NCBI GenBank assembly: GCA_017518185.1
Contig: JAFWWB010000026.1
Span: 1-54,806, forward strand
Length of the DNA stretch: 54,806 nucleotides
DNA from: Lachnospiraceae bacterium
GTDB taxonomy: Bacteria > Bacillota > Clostridia > Lachnospirales > Lachnospiraceae
Reading direction: 5' to 3'
The notes below the pieces were generated by a model that made no database searches, was not told where the DNA came from, and saw only the letters and a list, made by a program, of their open reading frames with translations. How positions within the stretch are numbered: position 1 is the stretch's first letter; every line of letters starts with the position of its first letter. The translations under genes and the position numbers were made by a program. Below, piece by piece: positions 1 through 6,214 of this stretch.

Positions 1-532
1 GAGGCGCAGCCCTGTCAAAATCACTGACGCAGAGGGTAAGAGGCTTTGCGCCGCCCTTGAAATAAGGTCCCACGGGAGTTGCAAAGATGCGGAACTGGTA
101 CTCATCCGCAGGCTTAACCCCTATAACGGGATTCGATCCGAACATATAAGGTCTGAGATAAAGCGTGGCACCGGAGCCATAGGGAGGAACCCAGGCTTCA
201 TTTGCCTTTACCACCTGCTTTACCGCATCCACAAAACGATCCTTGGGAAAAGGAGGCATCTCCAGTCTCTGTGCTGTATCATACATACGCGCAGCATTGA
301 GATCCGGTCTGAAGCACACCGTACGTCCGTCCTCAGTGGTATAGGCCTTCAGGCCTTCAAAACAGGTCTGTGCATATTGAAGCACTCCGGCGCATTCGTT
401 GATAACGATCGTTGCATCCTCGGTGATCACACCTGCGTCCCATGCGCCGTCCTTGAAATTTGAAACATAGCGCTTATCCGTCTTTACGTATCCGAACCCC
501 AGCTCGGACCAGTTAAGATCCTTCTTCTCCAT
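1..532 (-). CDS. ilvE: Branched-chain amino acid aminotransferase, 3' part outside window
   Basis: A PLP-dependent transaminase that interconverts branched-chain amino acids and their 2-oxo acids in the cytoplasm. The visible 177 residues open with MEKKDLNWSELGFGYVKTD and contain the fold-type IV landmarks CFEGLKAY, FRPDLNAARM and LYLRPYMFGS, all typical of group II IlvE proteins (about 340-360 residues). The PLP lysine would lie just beyond the left edge, so it cannot be checked. The ATG at 532 follows a GAAAGGAAG ribosome site. A TTGACA promoter lies about 55-85 bases upstream. No neighbouring isoleucine or valine biosynthesis gene is visible. Truncation is due to the window edge only. Confidence 0.93.
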   Translation of the reverse strand, partial: MEKKDLNWSELGFGYVKTDKRYVSNFKDGAWDAGVITEDATIVINECAGVLQYAQTCFEGLKAYTTEDGRTVCFRPDLNAARMYDTAQRLEMPPFPKDRFVDAVKQVVKANEAWVPPYGSGATLYLRPYMFGSNPVIGVKPADEYQFRIFATPVGPYFKGGAKPLTLCVSDFDRAAP

Positions 533-585
533 CGTAAACACTTCCTTTCGGCTTATTTGAGGTCTCCCTCTTATTCTAAAAGAGA

Positions 586-615
586 AGTTTACATCTCTTA
601 TGCCCGCCGTGTCAA
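586..615 (-). promoter_or_regulatory. Promoter for ilvE
   Basis: On the minus strand TTGACA (610-615) and TAAACT (586-591) are separated by 18 bases. A short inverted repeat, AAGAGA/TCTCTT, surrounds the -10 box and could be an operator or simply the 5' end hairpin. Predicted by eye only. Confidence 0.65.
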
Positions 616-625
616 GCAAATAGCA

Positions 626-654
626 TTTACCTTTTATAAAAAATATGCTATCAT
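626..654 (+). promoter_or_regulatory. Promoter for the diguanylate cyclase gene
   Basis: TTTACC (626-631) and TATCAT (649-654) are spaced by 17 bases. The predicted RNA starts about 30 bases before the ATG, behind a GGAGG ribosome site at 682-686. Confidence 0.55.
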
Positions 655-691
655 CATATGCATCAGCAAATGATCGTGTCCGGAGGTTAAG

Positions 692-1783
692 ATGCAGGCA
701 TTACTCGATCGTATCACAGGCTTCATCCTGCAGGATGTCAAAAACGAAAAAGAGACCAAGGATATGGCCGTGCTGCTCCGCATGAGCTGCATGATCTTTG
801 CTCTCTACTACCTGGTCACAGGCACCGTCATCGCCTTTATGCAGCATTATGTGCTGGGTTTCCTTACGATAGGCGCCATCCTGCTGCTTATCACAGCCTT
901 CATCTGCACCTATGAGGATCACACCTTCATTTCGCTTATACTGGTAAATGCCGTACTGCTGGTGTTTTCCATATTACTCTGCCTCTATCTCGGCTTTCCT
1001 CTCCAGTTCCAGCTTCCGCTGTTTCTGAACATACTGCTGGTCTATTTCAACAAGACCGAACATATGATGCTCAAACGCTTTTATGCCGTAGCTATCATGC
1101 TGATCGAGATGTTCGTGGCGGAGATCTGCGATGCCTTTCCTTTCCAGGCCGATCCTGCCTACGGTTTCCGCATCTTCTTCCAGACCTTCAATATGATGGT
1201 ATTCGCCTTGAGCCTGCTGGCGATATCCTATTGCTACTGTACAAAATTCAATCAGGCAGAAGATAAGCTCCGCCGTATAAACGACAATCTGGAGCGCATG
1301 GCCAACATAGATACCCTCACCGGACTTTCCAACCGCCGGCACATGAACGAGTACCTTGCCGGCCTCGTATTCGAGTTCAACCGTTCCGGCAAGACCTTTA
1401 CCCTGGCCATCGGTGATATCGACTTCTTCAAGAAAGTCAACGACACCTACGGTCACGATACCGGAGACTACGTTCTCTCCACAGCAGCCGGGATCTTCAG
1501 CCGCTTTATGAGCGACAAAGGACATGTGGCCCGCTGGGGCGGCGAGGAATTCCTCTTCGCCTTTGAGAATGCGGACATGGAAAAAGCCTTCCGCTACCTG
1601 GACGAGCTGCGCCGCCAGATAGAGAAGACTCCCATGGATTTCAAGGAATATCATTTTAATATAACCATGACCTACGGCTGTGAGGAATTTAATTCCCGCC
1701 TCGGTACCGAAGCCACCATAAACCGCGCAGATGCCAAGCTCTACAAGGGCAAGCAGGGCGGACGTAACCAGGTGGTCCGTTAA
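692..1783 (+). CDS. Membrane-bound diguanylate cyclase (GGDEF)
   Basis: Predicted to make cyclic di-GMP from two GTP at the inner face of the membrane. Residues about 27-185 form roughly six hydrophobic segments with no recognised sensor name. A short coiled stretch (about 186-205) leads to a GGDEF domain. The domain has the family opening DTLTGLSNRR, the substrate motif GDIDFFKKVND and an intact GGEEF active site at 283-287, so it should be catalytically competent. The position of the usual inhibitory RxxD site reads SDKG, so product feedback inhibition of the classical type is not expected. The start is set by GGAGG six bases upstream. The gene converges on folA, and the two stop codons share the same TTAA. 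Confidence 0.9.
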   Translation: MQALLDRITGFILQDVKNEKETKDMAVLLRMSCMIFALYYLVTGTVIAFMQHYVLGFLTIGAILLLITAFICTYEDHTFISLILVNAVLLVFSILLCLYLGFPLQFQLPLFLNILLVYFNKTEHMMLKRFYAVAIMLIEMFVAEICDAFPFQADPAYGFRIFFQTFNMMVFALSLLAISYCYCTKFNQAEDKLRRINDNLERMANIDTLTGLSNRRHMNEYLAGLVFEFNRSGKTFTLAIGDIDFFKKVNDTYGHDTGDYVLSTAAGIFSRFMSDKGHVARWGGEEFLFAFENADMEKAFRYLDELRRQIEKTPMDFKEYHFNITMTYGCEEFNSRLGTEATINRADAKLYKGKQGGRNQVVR

Positions 1784-2271
1784 GCTTTCTTCTTATAGGT
1801 CACGAACCTGTACTCCAGGTCAAAATAGGTTTCCACATCGCTCTCTGAAACCTGTTCCCACTCCTCATCCTTATCCAGATCAGGGAAGAAGGCATCCGCC
1901 TCGTATCTGTGGTCTATCCTTGTTACGATGGCGGTATCACAGTAAGGCAGAAGCTGTCTGTAAACGCTGTCACCGCCTATTATATACACATCCTCTGAGG
2001 GATATTTTTTCAGTTCCTCCAGCAGTGCCTCAACCGAATTCACGGTAACGGCATCCTTTACCGAAAAGCCGGGATTTCTCGAAAGGATGATGTTGGTCCT
2101 GTTCTTCAGAGGCTGCTTTCCGGGAAAGGTATCCAGGGTCTTCCTCCCCAGCACCACTACCTTGCCTGTGGTCAGTTCCCTGAAGTTCTTATGGTCCTTC
2201 GGTATGCTCACAAGAAGCTGTCCTTTGTTTCCTATGGCCCATCTTTTATCGACTGCTACGACTATGTTCAT
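1780..2271 (-). CDS. folA: Dihydrofolate reductase
   Basis: Reduces dihydrofolate to tetrahydrofolate with NADPH, regenerating the cofactor that thymidylate synthase (the gene just upstream) oxidises. The 163 residues fit the family length. Visible landmarks are the N-terminal IVVAVDKRWAIGNKGQL, the acidic active-site residue in IPKDHKNF, the NADPH segment VVLGRKTL and the C-terminal IIGGDSVYRQLL loop. The tryptophan that usually precedes the active-site Asp segment (PWxLP) is replaced by Val (LLVSIP), a variant I associate with clostridial DHFRs. The ATG follows GGAGAAGAAG; the gene starts 13 bases after thyA stops. No terminator is visible before the convergent cyclase gene. Confidence 0.93.
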   Translation of the reverse strand: MNIVVAVDKRWAIGNKGQLLVSIPKDHKNFRELTTGKVVVLGRKTLDTFPGKQPLKNRTNIILSRNPGFSVKDAVTVNSVEALLEELKKYPSEDVYIIGGDSVYRQLLPYCDTAIVTRIDHRYEADAFFPDLDKDEEWEQVSESDVETYFDLEYRFVTYKKKA

Positions 2272-2284
2272 CTTCTTCTCCTTT

Positions 2285-3133
2285 TTATACTGCCACCGGT
2301 ATATTCTCGATCTGGGGCCCGTACTGGTAATTCTCCAGCTTCACATCATCCCTGGTAAACTCATAGAAATCATGGATGTCAGGATTGATCCGGAACGAAG
2401 GTGCCGGGTAGGGCTCCCTTGTGATCAGCTCCTTAACAAGTTCCACATGTCTGTCATAGATATGGGCATCCGCGATCACATGCACCAGCTCTCCCACGTT
2501 CATGTCACAGACCTGGGCCAGCATATGCACCAGCACCGCGTACTGCACCACATTCCAGTTATTTGCAGTCAGCACGTCCTGTGATCGCTGGTTCAGTATG
2601 GCATTGAGGGTAAGCCTGTCCTCTCCCTTTCTCTGTGTCACGTTGAAGGTCATGCTGTAGGCGCAGGGATAAAGGTTCATCTCATGCAGATCCTGATGGA
2701 CGTAGATATTCGTCATTATCCGCCTGCTGAAGGGATTGTTCTTAAGGTCATATATGACCCTGTCGGTCTGATCCATCATCCCTTCCTTATACTGGTGCTT
2801 AACCCCCATCTGATAGCCGTAGGCCTTGCCAATGGAGCCGTTTTCATCAGCCCAGGCATCCCAGATACGGCTGTGAAGGTCATTGACGTTATTGGACTTC
2901 TGCTGCCATATCCAGAGCATCTCCTCCGTGGCGGATTTAAGCGCTGTCCGCCTCAGGGTTATGATGGGGAACTCCTTCCTTAAGTCATAACGGTTCACAA
3001 TGCCGAATTTCTTGATCGTATATGCAGAGGATCCGTCCTCCCAGTGGGGGCGTACCTTCTCGCCCTCGGTGCTGGTCCCGTTATCCAGTATATCCCTGCA
3101 CATATCTATGAATATCTTATCTGCCATGCTCAT
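2285..3133 (-). CDS. thyA: Thymidylate synthase
   Basis: Methylates dUMP to dTMP using methylene-tetrahydrofolate. The catalytic cysteine sits in NLYPCAYSMTF. Other conserved positions are present: LNQRSQD (phosphate Arg, Ser, Asp), the Asn in NWNVVQYA, and HIYDRH. The residue after the catalytic Cys is Ala, where most ThyA proteins have His (PCH), so this is a divergent branch. The length of 282 residues is normal. The first ATG is chosen because GGAGG lies eight bases upstream; a second in-frame ATG follows two codons later. It is packed between mgtE (13 bases) and folA (13 bases), consistent with one transcript and with the coupled folate cycle. Confidence 0.92.
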   Translation of the reverse strand: MSMADKIFIDMCRDILDNGTSTEGEKVRPHWEDGSSAYTIKKFGIVNRYDLRKEFPIITLRRTALKSATEEMLWIWQQKSNNVNDLHSRIWDAWADENGSIGKAYGYQMGVKHQYKEGMMDQTDRVIYDLKNNPFSRRIMTNIYVHQDLHEMNLYPCAYSMTFNVTQRKGEDRLTLNAILNQRSQDVLTANNWNVVQYAVLVHMLAQVCDMNVGELVHVIADAHIYDRHVELVKELITREPYPAPSFRINPDIHDFYEFTRDDVKLENYQYGPQIENIPVAV

Positions 3134-3146
3134 TGGCTTTTCCTCC

Positions 3147-4493
3147 TTAAGATCCTATTCCCAGCGCCCTGGTGGCTATTGCAAAATATACCAGCAGCGA
3201 AAGTGCATCAACTATGGTGGTTATAAAAGGGCTTGCCATTACTGCCGGGTCAAAGCCCATACGCTTCGCCAGCATGGGCAGAGTGCATCCCACCAGCTTG
3301 GCCACCAGTACGGCTACCATAAGGGTGGAGCAGACCACCAGGGCCACCGAAAGTCCTATCCTGTCAAAGAGAAGGAGCTTCACCATATTGGCAGCCGCCA
3401 GGGAAAGCCCGCAGAGCACTGCCACTCTCATCTCCTTCCATACTACCGAAAGCACATCCCCGAAGCCTATCTCGTTAAGGGAGAGGCCACGGATGACCGT
3501 CACGCTGGCCTGTCCTCCGGCATTGCCCCCTGTATCCATCAGCATCGGTATATAGGCCACCAGCACAGGCATGCTCCCCAGCGCATCCTCAAAGCCCGAG
3601 ATGATGCTTCCCGTAAAGGTCGCGCTTATCATCAGGAGCAGCAGCCAGGGCATGCGCTTCCGCCATATCTCGAAGACTCCGGTCTTCATATAAGGCCGGT
3701 CGGAAGGCACGATAGCGGCCATCTTTTCCATATCCTCCGTGGCCTCTTCTTCCATGATGTCCACAACGTCGTCGACGGTGATTATGCCCACGAGTCTGTC
3801 TTCATTATCAACCACGGGCATGGAGGTGAAGTCGTATTTCTGGAAGGTCCTGGCCACTTCCTCCTGGTCCATGAGAGTGTGGATGCTGACCACGTTCTCA
3901 TGCATGATCTCACCGATGATATCGTCCTCATTCGACAGCAGCAGATATCTCAGTGCCACGGTTCCCTTAAGCTTTCTGGTCTTGTCCAGCACGTAGCAGA
4001 TGTTTATGGTCTCGGAATCTATGCCTATGCTCCGTATGCGCTCTATGGCCTCCTTCACCGTGAGCTCCTCATTGAGGTCCACATACTCCACGGTCATGAC
4101 CGAGCCTGCGGAATCCTCCGGATATCTCAGCAGATGGTTTATATCGCGCCTGGTCTCCGGGCTTGCATTGGCCAGGAGCTTCTTTACTATATTGGCCGGC
4201 ATCTCCTCGATAAGGTCGGTAGCATCATCGGCCATCAGGTTATCGATGATGTTTGCCGCATCCTTTTCGGAAAGGGATGTGATGATCAGCGACTGGTTAT
4301 CTATCTCCAGGTATGAAAAAACATCCGCAGCCATGGACTTGGGCAGGATGCGGAATATCTTGAGCATGAGTTCCCTGTCCATCTGCTCCAGGAAAGCGGC
4401 GATATCAACATCGTTCATCTCCGCCAGCTCCTGTCTCAGCTGGGTGTACTGCTTCTGCTCTATGAGTCTGTTAAGCTCCTCAAATTCTTCCAT
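3147..4493 (-). CDS. mgtE: Magnesium transporter MgtE
   Basis: A Mg2+ channel or transporter of the cytoplasmic membrane. The order is an N-terminal helical MgtE_N domain (to about 120), two CBS domains (about 125-250, with EDSAGSVMTVEYVDL and DRLVGIITVDDVVD), a connecting helix and five membrane helices. The pore-helix signature PVLVAYIPMLMDTGGNAGGQ is present. Acidic residues in the N and CBS domains are the family's Mg2+-sensing gate. I start at the ATG at 4493, one base after the yigZ stop with AGGA upstream, giving 448 residues; a TTG seven codons earlier would overlap yigZ. No magnesium riboswitch is seen because the gene is internal to the run. Confidence 0.93.
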   Translation of the reverse strand: MEEFEELNRLIEQKQYTQLRQELAEMNDVDIAAFLEQMDRELMLKIFRILPKSMAADVFSYLEIDNQSLIITSLSEKDAANIIDNLMADDATDLIEEMPANIVKKLLANASPETRRDINHLLRYPEDSAGSVMTVEYVDLNEELTVKEAIERIRSIGIDSETINICYVLDKTRKLKGTVALRYLLLSNEDDIIGEIMHENVVSIHTLMDQEEVARTFQKYDFTSMPVVDNEDRLVGIITVDDVVDIMEEEATEDMEKMAAIVPSDRPYMKTGVFEIWRKRMPWLLLLMISATFTGSIISGFEDALGSMPVLVAYIPMLMDTGGNAGGQASVTVIRGLSLNEIGFGDVLSVVWKEMRVAVLCGLSLAAANMVKLLLFDRIGLSVALVVCSTLMVAVLVAKLVGCTLPMLAKRMGFDPAVMASPFITTIVDALSLLVYFAIATRALGIGS

Positions 4494-4494
4494 A

Positions 4495-5130
4495 TCAGTT
4501 TTCCTGCTCTGCAAGGTATGTGCATTCCCCTATCTCTTCGCACAATACCCTTCCGGCGCTCACATCCGTTATCTTCAGCGCGATATCCTTCCAGCGTTCC
4601 AGCGGCAGCACCGCCTCCATGGTGACATCGCTTCCGTAATCGCTGCTCTCCGGCTTTATGCCCTCTCTCTCGAGGGTCTTCAGTACCCTGTCCACATCGC
4701 TGTAGCCCATGGCCAGAAGCACCCTGTATCCGCTCCTCTCCGTGGCTATACGGCTGGCTTCAAGCCCGGCCTTAACAGCCTGTGTATAAGCCCGCACAAG
4801 GCCGCCGGTACCCAGCAGTATACCGCCGAAATACCTGGTGACCACCACGGCGGCATTATGTATCCCTTCTCCGGTCAGAACCTCCAGCATGGGTCTTCCC
4901 GCCGTTCCAGAGGGCTCACCGTCGTCGCTGGAGCGGCACAGTTCGTTATTCCTTCCTATCACATAGGCCGAGCAGTTATGCCTGGCATCCCAGTATCTCT
5001 TTTTTATCCCTGCAATGAAGGCAGAAGCCTCTTCCTCGCTCTTTACCGGAAGCAGTGTGGCGATGAAACGGGACTTCTTCTCCTCATATTCGCCCGAGCC
5101 ACCCTCAAGCAGTATCCTTATATCCGACAT
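4495..5130 (-). CDS. yigZ: YigZ/IMPACT family protein
   Basis: A member of the UPF0029/IMPACT family, whose eukaryotic relatives bind GCN1 and modulate translation control; the bacterial role is unsettled. The family core is clear: SRFIATLLPVKSEEEA, DARHNCSAYVIG, SSDDGEPSGTAGRPMLEVL and VVVTRYFGGILLGTGGLVRAYT, followed by the C-terminal alpha/beta domain. The ATG at 5130 gives MSDIRILLEGG and 211 residues, the usual length. A TTG 48 bases upstream would extend it, but the extension looks non-coding and overlaps the promoter. There is no ribosome binding site: the -10 box ends eight bases before the ATG, so the mRNA may be leaderless. It probably leads the yigZ-mgtE-thyA-folA transcript. Confidence 0.88.
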   Translation of the reverse strand: MSDIRILLEGGSGEYEEKKSRFIATLLPVKSEEEASAFIAGIKKRYWDARHNCSAYVIGRNNELCRSSDDGEPSGTAGRPMLEVLTGEGIHNAAVVVTRYFGGILLGTGGLVRAYTQAVKAGLEASRIATERSGYRVLLAMGYSDVDRVLKTLEREGIKPESSDYGSDVTMEAVLPLERWKDIALKITDVSAGRVLCEEIGECTYLAEQEN

Positions 5131-5138
5131 ACCCGGAT

Positions 5139-5167
5139 ATTTTACACTAAAATGACCTTCTCGGCAA
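5139..5167 (-). promoter_or_regulatory. Promoter of yigZ, possibly giving a leaderless mRNA
   Basis: Minus strand TTGCCG (5162-5167), 17-base spacer, TAAAAT (5139-5144). Only eight bases separate the -10 box from the ATG at 5130, so transcription would begin at or within about two bases of the start codon. Confidence 0.55.
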
Positions 5168-5179
5168 GAGCAAGGCATC

Positions 5180-5208
5180 TTGAATCCTGTCTTCTTGTAT
5201 GGTATACT
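5180..5208 (+). promoter_or_regulatory. Promoter of the zinc ribbon-SH3 pair
   Basis: TTGAAT (5180-5185), 17-base spacer, TATACT (5203-5208). Downstream GCGGG and CCCGC (5213-5231) can form a hairpin in the leader. AGGAGG (5258-5263) precedes the ATG by nine bases. Confidence 0.7.
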
Positions 5209-5272
5209 TTTCGCGGGTTCTTATGGCCCGCATTATAAGCAAACAACAATACTCAACAGGAGGTATAAGATA

Positions 5273-5653
5273 ATGGGTTTTCTTGAAAACCTTGGTGAGA
5301 ATCTGAGCGAATCCCTCACCAGCTTCAGTAATGATGTGACCACCATCACAAAAGGGGTCATCGATTCCAACGGCCTTCACAGCCAGATCAAGAAAAATGA
5401 TGAAACACTGAAAAAGCTTTATGAGGATCTGGGACGCAGCTATTACAATGCCACCAAGGATTCGCCTTCGGAGGCTGATGTACAGAGGATAAGGCAGATC
5501 GCCGATATCGAGGAAGCCCAGGTGAACCTCCGTGCCCAGCTTCAGACCGGTCCCGAAAATCCGGGAACAGCGGCCACCGTAGTCTGCCCCAAGTGCGGCG
5601 CGGTAACGGAAAAGGCGAAGTTCTGTAAGCAGTGCGGGGCTGCTCTGGAATGA
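5273..5653 (+). CDS. Small protein with C-terminal zinc ribbon
   Basis: A 126-residue protein of unknown function. The first about 90 residues look helical and amphipathic (MGFLENLGENLSESLTSF, then IKKNDETLKKLYEDLGRSYY), with no signal peptide or membrane segment. The last about 25 residues form a double-Cys zinc ribbon, CPKCG followed 11 residues later by CKQCG. This layout is common in small clostridial proteins that accompany membrane partners. It overlaps the next gene by ATGA, so the two products are probably made in equal amounts and may work together. The start is fixed by AGGAGG nine bases upstream. Confidence 0.8.
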   Translation: MGFLENLGENLSESLTSFSNDVTTITKGVIDSNGLHSQIKKNDETLKKLYEDLGRSYYNATKDSPSEADVQRIRQIADIEEAQVNLRAQLQTGPENPGTAATVVCPKCGAVTEKAKFCKQCGAALE

Positions 5654-6144
5654 CAAGAAAAACTCTTACCATAATACTTGATGCCTTCATAGTACTGCTG
5701 CTGATCACCATAGTGCTGCTCATAGTCATGATAGTGCAGCGCGGCTCAGCCCCCATAAAGGAAGAACAGGCCGCTGCGGCTGAACCTGAGGTTGTCTCCT
5801 ATAACAGCACTGCTGTGACACCCCAGCCCACCGAAGCAGTCGAAGAACAGCCTGCCGAAGAAAAGGAAGAAGTCGTCTTCTATTGCACACCCAATACCAG
5901 CAGCGCGATGAACATCCGCTCGGGAGCCGGGACCGATCACGATAAGGTAGGCTCTGCTTACGCAGGTGAGGAGTATCAGGTCATAGACGTGCTGGAAGAA
6001 GGCTGGACCATCATAGACTTCAAAGGCAGGGAGGCTTACGCCTTTACCGAGTATCTGGATTTCTACAGCTATGACACGGATGCAGACGGGAATAAGACAA
6101 AGAAAAGCGTGAAGGCCTCGGATATCGGGATTTCCGAACAGTAA
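5650..6144 (+). CDS. Membrane-anchored bacterial SH3-domain protein
   Basis: A 164-residue protein with one N-terminal membrane helix (LTIILDAFIVLLLITIVLL), an acidic Glu/Pro-rich linker (about 40-80) and a C-terminal SH3b domain. The domain has the typical MNIRSGAGTDHDKVG opening, the EGWTIIDFKGREAYAFTEYL core and no catalytic domain. The likely topology is helix in the membrane with the SH3b domain outside, where such domains usually bind peptidoglycan or other proteins. The ATG overlaps the zinc-ribbon stop codon (ATGA). A strong hairpin terminator follows. The substrate is unknown. Confidence 0.8.
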   Translation: MTRKTLTIILDAFIVLLLITIVLLIVMIVQRGSAPIKEEQAAAAEPEVVSYNSTAVTPQPTEAVEEQPAEEKEEVVFYCTPNTSSAMNIRSGAGTDHDKVGSAYAGEEYQVIDVLEEGWTIIDFKGREAYAFTEYLDFYSYDTDADGNKTKKSVKASDIGISEQ

Positions 6145-6174
6145 AGATCATCAACTTGAAAATAAGTATAATAT

Positions 6175-6203
6175 AAGCCGGGGAAGCGGTCCCCGGCTTT
6201 TGA
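6175..6203. terminator. Bidirectional terminator between the SH3 and pbp1A genes
   Basis: A perfect 10-base stem, AAGCCGGGGA and TCCCCGGCTT, with a five-base loop and a T run on the plus strand. It lies between convergent genes and can serve both strands, though the minus-strand T tract is weak. Confidence 0.85.
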
Positions 6204-6214
6204 TATGTCAGTCT

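Noticed and set aside
3000-4316. 438-codon open frame on the plus strand across thyA and mgtE
   Set aside because: It is antisense to two well-supported genes, has low-complexity His/Gly/Arg content and no ribosome site.
4493-4514. TTG start for mgtE at 4514
   Set aside because: It would overlap yigZ by 20 bases and has no better ribosome site than the ATG at 4493.
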